Part shown: positions 16,737 through 25,874 of the stretch, piece by piece
Layout: each line of letters starts with the position of its first letter
How positions within the stretch are numbered: position 1 is the first letter of the stretch
Origin: an uncultured Clostridia bacterium
GTDB lineage: Bacteria; Bacillota; Clostridia; TANB77; CAG-508
Direction of reading: 5' to 3'
Assembly: GCA_947628115.1 (NCBI GenBank)
Contig: CANQYS010000010.1
Span: forward strand, 1-43,072
DNA length: 43,072 nt
The notes under the pieces: model-generated
Databases searched by the model: none
Told to the model about the DNA's origin: nothing
Seen by the model: the letters and a program-made list of their open reading frames with translations, nothing else
Made by a program: the position numbers and the translations under genes

Positions 16737-17671
16737 ATGTTTAATTTTAATACAGATATGGCAGATGAGAGAAGAGATATTTTTAGAAAAGCTAATAATT
16801 TAAAAGAAATTCCGGGAGTGGAAACCGAAACAATAGAGGAAGAAGAAAATATAAAAACAAATAGAGTTAAAATTACAAACAAGCAGGGAGAGCAAGCAAT
16901 AGGAAAACCTATTGGAACATATATAACAATAGATATAAAAAATCTAAAAATAGCAGAAGATGAAGAAATACAAAAAGCATCAGAGATAGTTACAAAGGAA
17001 TTAAAAGAATTAATTAATAGACATATAGATAAAGAAGGAGATATTCTGGTTGTAGGACTAGGAAACATATATGTAACTCCAGATTCGCTTCGGACCAAAA
17101 GTAGTTTCTGAAATTGATATTACAAGACATTTACTAAAATATGCACCACAATATTTGGAAAAAGATGCAAGACCAGTTAGTGCAATAGCTCCAGGAGTTC
17201 TTCGGAACAACAGGTATAGAAACAATGGAAGTAATTAAAGGTATAGTAGATAATATAAAACCAAAGCTTATAATAGTAATAGACAGCTTAGCATCTAAAA
17301 GTATAGAAAGAATAAGTAGTACAGTTCAATTATCAGATACAGGGATTGTTCCAGGAGCGGGTGTAGGTAATGCAAGAAATGAAATAAGTAAAAATACACT
17401 TGGAATACCAGTAATTGCAATTGGAGTGCCAATGGTTGTTGATGCAGCAACAATTGCAGCAGATAGTATAGATATTTTTATAGAAAAATTACAAAATGAA
17501 GGTAATTCTAACGAATATTTAAATAAATTAAAAGACGAAGACAAATATGGGATAATAAGAGAAGCACTAATACCAAAAGAATATAATTTAATAGTTACAC
17601 CAAAAGAGATAGACGATTTAATAGAAAATATGAAAGATGTAGTAGCAAGAGGAATAAATTTTGCGTTATAA
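16737..17671 (+). CDS. gpr: Germination protease Gpr, two +1 shifts
   Basis: Spore aspartic-type endopeptidase that degrades small acid-soluble proteins at germination. It is made as a zymogen; the N-terminus NFNTDMADERRDIF and the IPGVE segment fit the propeptide and its processing region. The zero frame breaks at CGG 17091 and CGG 17203. Skipping C gives VGLGN...TPDSLGPKVVSEI and APGVLGTTGIETM, both hallmark Gpr blocks, followed by IDSLASK and GVGNARNEIS. The corrected length is 310 residues, slightly short but complete. ATG 16737 follows AGAGGTG. It is evidence that the organism sporulates. Confidence 0.93.
17091..17094 (+). other. CGGA shift site, Gpr Gly119
   Basis: CTT CGG ACC in the zero frame; CTT (C)GGA CCA AAA gives SLGPKVV. 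Confidence 0.9.
17203..17206 (+). other. CGGA shift site, Gpr Gly156
   Basis: CTT CGG AAC in the zero frame; CTT (C)GGA ACA ACA GGT gives VLGTTGIET. Confidence 0.9.
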
Positions 17672-17678
17672 TTTTAAT

Positions 17679-18359
17679 TCATTTAATCAAAGAAATCCCA
17701 TAAATTAATAACAAATGAATAGGATAAAATAAATATAATAAATATTTGGTATCTTTGCCTTTTTTACCATTGTATGTAGATATAAATAACATAGGAATAA
17801 TAGTGCATATAAATAAATATGAATAAACATTATTAAATCCATATTGTATTATAGGAATTAAGTATTTAATTGCAGTTGCTATTATAAAAAAGATACTAGC
17901 ATTTATAAAATTATTTTTAAAAATATAAAATATTAATATAATTGCAACACCATAAAATCCATAGTCACATTTAGTGTATTCTGCTATAAGACCAATTAGT
18001 ATTGATAAAGCAATTGCAATAAATTTATATTTTGATTTATCATATATAAAAATACATGTAAGACCTAATAATAGAGTAAAAAATATATTTAAACTAAAAC
18101 TAGTAGAAAATATAGAATGAAAAAGCATAAATGGAATTTGTGAAATAAATGCAAATATAAACAACCTAAAAAAATACCTTTTTAGGTTTCTAGTATGAAT
18201 GTATCCTTCTGATATTTGAAATGCAAATATAGGAAAAGCTATTCGACCAATATAATTAAAATAAGAAAAATTTCCATATATAGCATAACCTATATGATCT
18301 ATAAACATTGAAACAATTGCAATTATTTTTAAAACAAAAGAACTCATAGATAACTCCAT
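17679..18359 (-). CDS. TraX family membrane protein
   Basis: A 226-residue, strongly hydrophobic protein with about seven or eight membrane helices. The N-terminal block (LKIIAIVSMFIDHIGYAIYG) and RIAFPIFAFQISEGYIHT match the TraX family, known from F-pilin acetylation and as chromosomal acyltransferase-like proteins in clostridia. The conserved D-H (FIDH) and the KCDYGFYGV segment are present. It is convergent with gpr (only seven bases apart). Conjugation is not implied by context. Confidence 0.8.
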   Translation of the reverse strand: MELSMSSFVLKIIAIVSMFIDHIGYAIYGNFSYFNYIGRIAFPIFAFQISEGYIHTRNLKRYFFRLFIFAFISQIPFMLFHSIFSTSFSLNIFFTLLLGLTCIFIYDKSKYKFIAIALSILIGLIAEYTKCDYGFYGVAIILIFYIFKNNFINASIFFIIATAIKYLIPIIQYGFNNVYSYLFICTIIPMLFISTYNGKKGKDTKYLLYLFYPIHLLLIYGISLIK

Positions 18360-18427
18360 ATATTTTTTTATTTATTATATATCATATCAGTTTAAATATT
18401 GCAAATAGAAGTTTATAACCCACAATT

Positions 18428-19300
18428 TTATTTATGAATTTTTTTTAGTTTATATGCATTACATATATTGCAATCATTACAAATATATACACGATTATCA
18501 AATATAAGTTTTAAAGTATTAATAAATTCATCTTCGGTTCCATCTATAATATGAATATAAATTTTTTTTGGCAGAAGTGTTAGTAAAGCATTTAAAGTAT
18601 AATCGTTAGATGAAAAGGATATGTCAGATACATACTTACTATCTAATACACTATCATCCAAACTAATAATGTTTTTAAATTCATCAAGCAATGTTGATTC
18701 TTGAGAATGATATATTAAGTGAACAAAATTTGTGCAACAATCTTTAGAATTAATATAGCATTTTAGTAAATCTATAAATTCTGTATATTCTCTGTCAATT
18801 ACAAATTTATTTACTGCTAAATCTACAATATAATCTATAATTTTAATATAATCATTTATCCTAAAATTAACAAAACCATCTAAAATTGCAGATTTGTTAT
18901 TTGAAAAATAATCTATACAAGATATAATTAAAGAATTTTTTCTAATACAAACTTCATCTAATTCATTATCATATAAATAACCATTTACAATTTCTAATAT
19001 TTTTCTTTGCTCTATTTCAGTAAAGTAAAAATAATTTGAGTTAATTATATGTTTAATAATATCCTTTTCATAAAATTTTAATATAGCAGAGGATAAGATA
19101 TTAGAAAAAATATTATAAAAAGAATCTAAATCTTTTCCGGTATAATGTACAATAAAATTATTGTATATTTTAAATTTTATTTTAGAGACATATATATTAT
19201 CAAATTCTATATTATCAAATTCATTTAGCAGATAATCAATTATTTTATTAGAGTTTGTTTTAATACAAAAAGATTTTAGCACAAAAATTCTCCTTTCCAA
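18428..19300 (-). CDS. ytxC: YtxC-like sporulation protein
   Basis: A 290-residue protein resembling the putative sporulation protein YtxC. The central FVNFRINDYIKIIDYIVDLA segment (near residues 155-175) is the typical YtxC signature, and the C-terminal part has HIIDG and a CNDCNICNAYKLKK cysteine cluster. AGGAGA lies before ATG on the minus strand. The family is confined to spore formers, in line with gpr next door. Molecular function unknown. No CGG codon in frame; acC GGa is harmless. Confidence 0.7.
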   Translation of the reverse strand: MERRIFVLKSFCIKTNSNKIIDYLLNEFDNIEFDNIYVSKIKFKIYNNFIVHYTGKDLDSFYNIFSNILSSAILKFYEKDIIKHIINSNYFYFTEIEQRKILEIVNGYLYDNELDEVCIRKNSLIISCIDYFSNNKSAILDGFVNFRINDYIKIIDYIVDLAVNKFVIDREYTEFIDLLKCYINSKDCCTNFVHLIYHSQESTLLDEFKNIISLDDSVLDSKYVSDISFSSNDYTLNALLTLLPKKIYIHIIDGTEDEFINTLKLIFDNRVYICNDCNICNAYKLKKIHK

Positions 19301-19359
19301 TATTGTTATTATCTACTAAAAACTCATTAGATATACATATTTTATTCTTGAAAAGAAGA

Positions 19360-19393
19360 AAGTGAAACTTGTTTAATTTTAAAGTTTCACTTT
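19360..19393 (-). terminator. Terminator of the GH57/DUF4912 operon
   Basis: On the minus strand, AAAGTGAAACTTT pairs with AAGTTTCACTTT around an AT-rich loop, then TCTTCTTTTC follows. It starts at the GH57 stop codon. Confidence 0.7.
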
Positions 19394-20978
19394 AGTAATA
19401 AATCATATAATCTACATCAGGAAAAATTTTATCCTTTTTAGAAATATCATTTAAAAAATCTTCATTTATAGTATCGTTTTTTATTTGTTCATAAAGAGTA
19501 GTAAATCTACCAATATGGTCTTTAATCCTTTTTTTTGCATAATCAACCATTGTGCCATTGGTAATAATAAATAACCAATCACTACTTTGCGCAAGTAAAA
19601 GTTCACGTACACATTGGTTTAAAGCTTTTTTCTTTAGACCTTTAGCATTAGGAAAAAGATTTGCAAGTTCACACATTCTATCTCCTGCAACATGCAAATG
19701 CTTATGAACATAGTCATTTGTAGGGTTAAGCCATACTTCACTATATCCATTTGCACCCCAGCTAGATCTACAAGGAGAACAAACTTGCATACAAGGATAT
19801 TTATCTATATATTCACTAGGTGTTATTAATTTAAAATTACAGTCATCATAATATATTTTTTTAAACAATATATATAGCCAATAAGGACCTTCATACCACC
19901 AATGACCGTAGAGCTCTGCATCATAAGGGCATACAACAATAGGTGGTGTATCCATAAAATTGGATAAATCATTAATTTGATTTACTCTTGAATCTAAAAA
20001 ATGTCCAGCTTGTTTCTCAGCAGAATCTTTAGCCCATTGAATATTGTAATAATCTTTAAATTCAGTTTTACCAGTAATTCTATGGTATTTAATACCTGTA
20101 TTTACACGAACTCCATTTTTTGCAATATATGGTTTAATATATTCGTAATCAGCATCATATCCAATATCACGATAAAATTCTCTATAATTAAAATCTCCAG
20201 GGTATCCACAAATTGAACTCCATACTTGTTTAGAACTTTCAATATCACGACCAAAACATGCAATACCTTCTGGTGATACAATTGGTGCAAATGTTCCATA
20301 AATAGGGGTAGGATCTGCATATAAAATCGCATGAGATTCAGTAATTACATATTCAATACCAAATTCTTTTAAATATTTATCAGCTTCAGGAACATAACCA
20401 CATTCTGGGAGCCATATTCCACGAGGTTTTTTACCAAAATATTTTTCATATGTTTGTACACCAACTGCGATTTGTGCTCTTACAGTTTTTTCATTAACAT
20501 ATAATATAGGAAAATATCCATGTGTTGCACCACATGTTATTATTTCTAAAACACCAATATCTTGAAAATGTTTAAAACCTTCTATTAAATTACAATTATA
20601 AATATCTTTAAAAACATGTAAGTCATTAGAATATCTATCTAAATAATAATGTGATAGTTCATTTAATCTTTTATCATAAGAAGTTCTTATAACTTCTTTT
20701 TTACATAGTTCAATATGTTTTTTTAAATATTTTATATATCTCCTCTGTAATAATTTATTATCAAGCATAGAAAGAAGAGGAGGTGTAAGTGACATTGTAA
20801 GTCTAAAGTCAACTTTTTCTTCCTCTAGTTTTTTAAAATTTAATAATAAAGGTATATATGTTTCAGAAATGGCTTCAAAAAGCCATTCTTCTTCCAAATA
20901 ATCTTCACTTTCTGGATGATGTATAAAAGGTAAATGAGCATGTAATATAAAACTTACATAGCCTTTTTCAATTTTCAT
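19392..20978 (-). CDS. GH57/DUF1957 glycan-branching-type enzyme
   Basis: A 528-residue family 57 glycoside hydrolase with a C-terminal DUF1957 region, related to 1,4-alpha-glucan branching enzymes. It shows the N-terminal HAHLPFIHHPE, CGATHGYFPIL, the nucleophile region GIWLPECGYVP with glutamate, and PYDAELYGHWWYEGP with the catalytic aspartate. I set the start at ATG 20978, preceded by AAGGAG; an upstream in-frame ATG at 21002 lacks a site. It follows the DUF4912 gene in the same operon, and a GT4 gene lies divergently upstream, so storage glucan synthesis is the likely setting. Confidence 0.88.
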   Translation of the reverse strand: MKIEKGYVSFILHAHLPFIHHPESEDYLEEEWLFEAISETYIPLLLNFKKLEEEKVDFRLTMSLTPPLLSMLDNKLLQRRYIKYLKKHIELCKKEVIRTSYDKRLNELSHYYLDRYSNDLHVFKDIYNCNLIEGFKHFQDIGVLEIITCGATHGYFPILYVNEKTVRAQIAVGVQTYEKYFGKKPRGIWLPECGYVPEADKYLKEFGIEYVITESHAILYADPTPIYGTFAPIVSPEGIACFGRDIESSKQVWSSICGYPGDFNYREFYRDIGYDADYEYIKPYIAKNGVRVNTGIKYHRITGKTEFKDYYNIQWAKDSAEKQAGHFLDSRVNQINDLSNFMDTPPIVVCPYDAELYGHWWYEGPYWLYILFKKIYYDDCNFKLITPSEYIDKYPCMQVCSPCRSSWGANGYSEVWLNPTNDYVHKHLHVAGDRMCELANLFPNAKGLKKKALNQCVRELLLAQSSDWLFIITNGTMVDYAKKRIKDHIGRFTTLYEQIKNDTINEDFLNDISKKDKIFPDVDYMIYY

Positions 20979-21002
20979 TAAGTTCTCCTTTGTAATAAAC
21001 AT

Positions 21003-21827
21003 CTAAATAAATTTAGATGTTGGATTTTCTAATTTTATAAATTCTTTCTCTTTATATAATTTTTTATACATATCATTAATATTATAAATTCTTCCAAAAT
21101 ATTTTATAAATTCTAAATTTGCAATATTTTTTGAATATGTTTCATTTGTTTTTATATTTCTATAATAAAGAGTTTTTTGTTCTTTTTCAAATAAAATATG
21201 TCCATTTGGAGATTCAATTTTATTTGAAGATGTAATATATAAATAATTATTAGGCATTATATAATTATTGTTATTTGGTTTAGGTCGTCTTCCAAGTTCA
21301 ACAAGATATTCACATTTTTCATCATTTACATTAAAATACCAACAATTTGCAAAATCATTAATTTCAATTTCAAAAGTGTAGTTCATAGTGGTATTATGAA
21401 TTATTAAAACAGGTTTTGTATTTTCAAAAAAATTTTCACCATATTCTTTTATATATTTTTCTCTATCACTATCAGAAATATCCCAGTATACAAAAAGTGT
21501 TTTAGGGGTTTGAGCAAGAATTTTTACTATTGTTTTGTTATATCTATATGGCAAATCATAATATTCTAATAAATTAATTTGTTGCTTTTTAGATTTAGTT
21601 GATTTTATAGATTTTTTTGTAACATTTTTCTTACTAGGAGTTTTTTTGGTAGTAGATTTTTTAGAAGTTTTGGTAATCTTTTCTTGAGAATCTTTTATTT
21701 TTGATTTATTGCTTGCTTTTTTAGTAGGAGATGTTTTAGGATTAGTTTTCTTTTTTTTAGCAGAAACTATTTTAGAATCTAAATTTTCACTTTTTTTATT
21801 TTTTATTTCTTTTGTAGTTTTTGGCAT
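21003..21827 (-). CDS. DUF4912 domain protein with Lys-rich N-terminus
   Basis: A 274-residue protein. Residues 1-85 are lysine/serine/threonine-rich and disordered (many KKKT and STKK repeats). Residues 90-200 form the DUF4912 domain (LPYRYNKTIVKILAQTPKTL, FVYWDIS, then YLVELGRR and the beta-sandwich end). Such proteins regularly accompany GH57 and glycogen-synthase-like genes and are thought to bind glycans. AGGAG on the minus strand precedes ATG 21827. It overlaps the operon with the GH57 gene. Confidence 0.8.
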   Translation of the reverse strand: MPKTTKEIKNKKSENLDSKIVSAKKKKTNPKTSPTKKASNKSKIKDSQEKITKTSKKSTTKKTPSKKNVTKKSIKSTKSKKQQINLLEYYDLPYRYNKTIVKILAQTPKTLFVYWDISDSDREKYIKEYGENFFENTKPVLIIHNTTMNYTFEIEINDFANCWYFNVNDEKCEYLVELGRRPKPNNNNYIMPNNYLYITSSNKIESPNGHILFEKEQKTLYYRNIKTNETYSKNIANLEFIKYFGRIYNINDMYKKLYKEKEFIKLENPTSKFI

Positions 21828-22020
21828 TAAATTTCTCCTCCTTAGTGAAAAATAAACATTATTATATATAGTATATCAAAAAATAAAATAATTCAATACA
21901 TATTTAAAGAAAAAAATTAAAAAAACTTGTAAATATATGTTTACTTTTATCAAATAATCTTATAAAATAAAATTAATATTGTGAATTAAACAAATGAAAA
22001 AATGAAAGGGGCAAAGTTTT

Positions 22021-23317
22021 ATGAAAATACTTATGCTTACATGGGAATATCCACCAAGAATAGTAGGAGGAATTGCTAGAGTAGTACACGACTTATCAAA
22101 AAGATTAATAAAAGATGGACACGAAGTTTATGTAATAACATATAAAGAAGGTAATGTGCCATATTATGAAAACGATAAAGGAGTTAATGTATATAGAGTA
22201 GATAATTACATGATAAATCCTAACAATTTTATAGATTGGATAATGCAACTTAACTTTAATATGATTGCAAAAGCAAATGAACTAATAGCAAGTGGGATAA
22301 AATTTGATGTTGTACATGCACATGATTGGTTAGTTGCCTACAGTGCAAAAACATTAAAAAATTCGTATAATCTTCCATTAGTTAGTACAATACATGCAAC
22401 AGAAAGTGGCCGTAATAGTGGAATACATGACGAAGTACAAAGATATATTAACGATACAGAATGGATGCTTACATATGAATCATCAGAAGTTATAGTAAAT
22501 AGTAAATATATGAAAAATGAATTACAAAGATTATTTGGACTTCCCTATGAAAAAATAAATGTAGTAGCAAATGGAATAAACAGTACAACATATAGTGGAA
22601 TAGAAAAAGATTATGATTTTAGAAGACAATATGCATCAGATAATGAAAAAATTATATTATTTATGGGAAGACTAGTATATGAAAAAGGTGTTCAACATTT
22701 AATATCAGCAATGCCAAAAATTTTATCAAATTATCATGATGCAAAATTAGTAATAGCTGGACAAGGTGGTATGATTGACGAATTAAAGGCACAAGTAAAT
22801 TCAATGGGATTATCGCAAAAGGTATATTTTACAGGATATTTAAATGCAAAGCAAGTTGCAAAAATGTATAAATGTGCTGATATCTCTGTATTTCCAAGTA
22901 CATATGAACCATTTGGAATAGTAGCTTTAGAGGCAATGCTTGCACGGAGTACCAACAGTAGTTTCAGATGTAGGAGGATTAAACGAAATTGTAGAACATG
23001 GAGTAGATGGAATGAAATCATATGCTGGTAATCCTAATTCACTTGCAGATTCTATACTTGCTTTACTATTTAATCCTCAATTATGTGATAATATATCTAA
23101 AAAAGCAAAAATAAAGGTAAAAAATGAATATAATTGGGCAAAAATTGCACAAGACACACATTTTATATATCAAAAAGCTATATGCCAAACAATGGCAGAA
23201 CGCCAAGCAAATCAAATTGCACAAGAAAAAGCTAGAAAAGAAAAGAAAATAAAACATGCAGAAAAAGAGATTACAAACCTAATTTCATTTAATAAAAAGA
23301 GACAAGCATATGCATAA
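22021..23317 (+). CDS. GT4 glycosyltransferase (glycogen-synthase-like), one +1 shift
   Basis: A GT-B fold family 4 transferase. N-terminal LTWEYPPRIVGGIARVVHDL, the middle HAHDWLVAYSAK, the C-terminal nucleotide-sugar domain FMGRLVYEKGVQHLI and EPFGIVALEAMLA(G)VPTVVSD are visible. The zero frame misreads GCA CGG AGT at 22945; skipping C gives AMLAGVPTVVSDVGGLNEIV, an invariant block (Gly309). The corrected length is 431 residues. ATG 22021 follows AAAGGGGC. It lies divergently from the DUF4912/GH57 operon. The last 40 residues are a charged helix, unusual for the family. Substrate is inferred, probably ADP- or UDP-glucose. Confidence 0.9.
22945..22948 (+). other. CGGA shift site, GT4 Gly309
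   Basis: GCA CGG AGT in the zero frame; GCA (C)GGA GTA CCA gives AGVPTVVSD. Confidence 0.92.
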
Positions 23318-23329
23318 AGGAGGGTCAAA

Positions 23330-23659
23330 ATGTACGTATATGATGAAGCTAACAATTTAGCAAAGGCTATACAAGAAAGTAGTGAATATAAAGAATATAA
23401 AAAGGCAAAAAAAGAAGTAGAAACTATTCCTGATATGAAGAAAAAAATAGATGAATTTGAGAAAATAAGATATGATGTACAAGTTATGTCATTTCAGGGT
23501 AAAGAAGATAAAGAAAAAATGAATAAATTACAAGAAATGTACGACATATTAAACAAAGAACCAAAAATAAAAGAATATTTTGATATAGAAGTAAGGTTTA
23601 ATATAATGCTTGCAGATGTAAATAAAATTATAAGTGAATCAGTAAAAGATTTATTATAA
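23330..23659 (+). CDS. YlbF family regulator
   Basis: A 109-residue helical protein of the YlbF/YmcA (Com_ylbF) family. It shows the early DEANNLAKAIQESSEYKEYK, the middle FEKIRYDVQVMSFQGKEDKE and the late FDIEVRFNIMLADVNKIISE. B. subtilis YlbF/YmcA/YaaT form the complex that stimulates RNase Y and affects sporulation and competence. ATG 23330 follows AAAGGAGGGTC, only 12 bases after the GT4 stop. Confidence 0.8.
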   Translation: MYVYDEANNLAKAIQESSEYKEYKKAKKEVETIPDMKKKIDEFEKIRYDVQVMSFQGKEDKEKMNKLQEMYDILNKEPKIKEYFDIEVRFNIMLADVNKIISESVKDLL

Positions 23660-23668
23660 TAGAATATT

Positions 23669-23702
23669 GTGGGGCGATAATTAATACCGCCTCATTTTTG
23701 TA
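23669..23702 (+). terminator. Possible terminator after ylbF-like gene
   Basis: GGGGCG and CGCCTC arms around ATAATTAATAC, followed by ATTTTTG. Short and GC-poor in the loop; moderate support. Confidence 0.45.
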
Positions 23703-23715
23703 AAAGGGGTAGTAT

Positions 23716-24405
23716 ATGGAAAATATTATTTATATTATTCTTTTAATTTTAACAATTATTTTATTTAAGTTTGTATTTAAAATAAATTTAAAAAAGGCAA
23801 AATATTTAAGACAAAATAAAGAGGCAGAAAAAATAACAGACAAGTTTCCAGAAAATGTCGAAATAGCAAAAGAAATGCTTACAATGCTTGAAAATGATGG
23901 AGTAAAAATAGAAGAAGCAAAAGATACTGAAACCAGTTTATACATAGCTATTACTAATAAAATTTCAATAGCAGATATGAAGAATAACTATGCAAGAATT
24001 CAAACAATTGCACATGAGTGTTTACATTCATGCCAAGACAGAATACTGCTTTTATTTAACTTTATATTTTCTAATATAAATATGATATATTTCTTAGTAA
24101 TTACTATATTAACTTTATTTAAAGTAGTAAACAATCAAATTTTGCAAATAGCAATATTAATGTTATTTACTCTAATCCAATTTGCTGTTAGAAGTTTTTT
24201 AGAAATAGATGCAATGACAAGAGCAAAGTTTTTAGCAAAAGAATATATGGAAAAGAAAAAATTATGCTCAGAAGAAGAAAAAGAATTATTGCTAAAAGAA
24301 TACGATAAAATAAATAAAGTAGGCATTCCATTTGTAGTAGATAATTTATTAACAAATGGATTGATAAGAGTTTTGATTTATACAGTTATAAGTGCATTTA
24401 TATAG
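23716..24405 (+). CDS. Membrane zinc metallopeptidase-like protein
   Basis: A 229-residue protein with a membrane helix at the N-terminus (about residues 3-22), two more near 115-160 and one at the C-terminus (210-228). The motif AHECLHSCQ near residue 97 is an HExxH zinc site, and LEIDAMTRAKFLA further on may supply the third ligand. It resembles the YugP-like neutral metallopeptidases in layout. ATG 23716 follows AAAGGGGTAG. Catalytic activity is inferred from the motif. Confidence 0.65.
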   Translation: MENIIYIILLILTIILFKFVFKINLKKAKYLRQNKEAEKITDKFPENVEIAKEMLTMLENDGVKIEEAKDTETSLYIAITNKISIADMKNNYARIQTIAHECLHSCQDRILLLFNFIFSNINMIYFLVITILTLFKVVNNQILQIAILMLFTLIQFAVRSFLEIDAMTRAKFLAKEYMEKKKLCSEEEKELLLKEYDKINKVGIPFVVDNLLTNGLIRVLIYTVISAFI

Positions 24406-24440
24406 TAGTGAAAAATATTTATTTTTTTACAAAAAGACTA

Positions 24441-24469
24441 TTGACAAGCGAACATTATTTTGATAGAAT
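24441..24469 (+). promoter_or_regulatory. Sigma-A promoter of the toxin-antitoxin pair
   Basis: TTGACA (24441-24446), 17 bases, TAGAAT (24464-24469), 21 bases before ATG 24491, with AAGGAGG between. A near-consensus vegetative promoter. Confidence 0.8.
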
Positions 24470-24490
24470 GCAAATATAAGGAGGCAAAAA

Positions 24491-24724
24491 ATGGAAATAG
24501 AAGATATAAAAAATCATAATTTTAAGGATGATATTATAGAAATTGAAGTTGGTCCAAATGGTGAATTTGACGAAGCAACCGAGAAATTTATACTAGAAAA
24601 AGTACAAGAAGCAGTAGATGAAGGAATTTATTATTCAGAAGAGGAAGCTAATAGATTGCTAGACAAAATGATAGAAGAGACCAAAAAATGTATGAAATTA
24701 AACGTACACCACAAGCCAATATAG
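24491..24724 (+). CDS. Antitoxin-like protein of a ParE-type pair
   Basis: A 77-residue acidic protein (VGPNGEFDEATEKFILEKVQ) ending in a basic tail. Small size, acidity and overlap with a downstream ParE/RelE-fold gene mark it as the antitoxin. No ribbon-helix-helix is obvious by eye, so DNA binding is unproven. It has its own promoter and a good ribosome site (AAGGAGG). Confidence 0.65.
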   Translation: MEIEDIKNHNFKDDIIEIEVGPNGEFDEATEKFILEKVQEAVDEGIYYSEEEANRLLDKMIEETKKCMKLNVHHKPI

Positions 24725-24975
24725 ATTTGTATAAAATTTATAACTATATATTTTTTGATTTAGCAAATCCAATAGCTGCAGACAATTTTAAAGTTAAAAT
24801 ATTAAAATCAATTTCATATCTTAAATATTTTCCATACATGGGAAAAAAATTATCAAATTCAAATATAAGATTTATTTATTTCAAGAATTATTTAATTTTA
24901 TATTCAGTTAAAAATCAAAGCGTTGAAATCCAACGAATATTTCATAAAAAACAAAATTTTAAAAATGTGATTTAA
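24688..24975 (+). CDS. ParE/RelE superfamily toxin
   Basis: A 95-residue basic protein. YEIKRTPQANIDLYKIYNYI (the first strand and helix), NPIAADNFKVKILKSISYLK, then FPYMGKK and the C-terminal YLILYSVKNQSVEIQRIFHK follow the ParE/RelE plan. It overlaps the antitoxin gene by 37 bases. ParE types poison gyrase and RelE types cut mRNA; the sequence does not decide between them. Confidence 0.75.
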   Translation: MYEIKRTPQANIDLYKIYNYIFFDLANPIAADNFKVKILKSISYLKYFPYMGKKLSNSNIRFIYFKNYLILYSVKNQSVEIQRIFHKKQNFKNVI

Positions 24976-25080
24976 AAAATGTATACAAAAATTAACAATT
25001 ATGCTATACTTTTTATGTTGAAAATAACTAACAAAAGTGAATTAAAAAGAGTTTTAATTTATTATATAATTGAAAGCAAG

Positions 25081-25199
25081 TAAATTGTAGTCTAGAAGTT
25101 AGAAATTAGAGGTTAGAGATTAGAAATAAACCATTGCAAAAAACAACAAACTAATTGCAAACGTTGTAGGGGTCGCACCCCAGGGCGACCCGCAAAATC
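25081..25199. repeat. Truncated repeat element in the 24976-25343 gap
   Basis: It begins TAAATTGTAGTCTAGAAG, a degenerate terminal repeat, then TTAGAAATTAGAGGTTAGAG, and ends with ATTGCAAACGTTGTAGGGGT CGCACCCC, the same module as at 15675-15710. No right-hand terminal repeat is visible. Confidence 0.55.
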
Positions 25200-25239
25200 A
25201 GCAAGTTAACCATTAGGAGAGGTCTATTTCTTTTTCAAA

Positions 25240-25304
25240 GTCGCTAGGACGTGAGGAAAAAATTTATTTCGGAGAAATGGAAATTTTTCCTCCGTCCTAG
25301 CGAC
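25240..25304. other. Long hairpin upstream of the GNAT gene
   Basis: GTCGCTAGGACG (25240-25251) and CGTCCTAGCGAC (25293-25304) are perfect complements. GAGGAAAAA/TTTTTCCTC and TTTC/GAAA extend the stem to about 27 bp around GGAG. It lies just before the GNAT ribosome site. It could terminate read-through, be a structured leader, or be the end of a mobile repeat. Confidence 0.55.
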
Positions 25305-25343
25305 TATTAAAAGAAAAGTTTAGGAGGAGAGAACTATAATAAT

Positions 25344-25838
25344 ATGATAGAGTACAAAAAAATAGGGGAAAATGAAAGAGAAAAAGTACAAGTGCTAGTA
25401 GAAACTGTTTTAGATGGATTAGAGCGTAAAGAATTTTTTATACCAATTACAAATAATGAATATGATGATATGTTTAATGATAGTAAAAGCATAATATATG
25501 GAGCCTATGATGATGGAAAACTAATAGGAATTGCAAGAATGAGTTTAGAGGAATTAAAAAATGACCATATAAAAAAAGAGCTTAATTTAGAAAACAATAA
25601 AGTAACAAGATTTGGAAAGTATATGGTATTAAGCGAATATAGAAACCAAGGAATAATGAAACATCTACAAGCAAGATTAATAGAAGAGTCCAAAAAATTA
25701 AATTATGAATATGTAATCATTTTAGCTCATCCAGAGAATGTACAGTCTAATGGTGCTATTAAGAATATGGGAGCTGAATTAGTAGAAACAACTATATATA
25801 AAGAGTATTTAAGAAATGTTTGGCTATTGAAATTATAG
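25344..25838 (+). CDS. GNAT family N-acetyltransferase
   Basis: A 164-residue acetyltransferase. The acetyl-CoA segment is RFGKYMVLSEYRNQGIMKHL (near residues 92-111), with the R-N-Q-G-I version of the GNAT A motif, followed by LAHPENVQSNGAIKNMGAEL (motif B). The substrate cannot be predicted. ATG 25344 is preceded by TTAGGAGGAG, with spacing slightly longer than usual. Confidence 0.8.
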   Translation: MIEYKKIGENEREKVQVLVETVLDGLERKEFFIPITNNEYDDMFNDSKSIIYGAYDDGKLIGIARMSLEELKNDHIKKELNLENNKVTRFGKYMVLSEYRNQGIMKHLQARLIEESKKLNYEYVIILAHPENVQSNGAIKNMGAELVETTIYKEYLRNVWLLKL

Positions 25839-25874
25839 TAATAAGAATATGGATAAATATTGTAGGGAGGAAAT

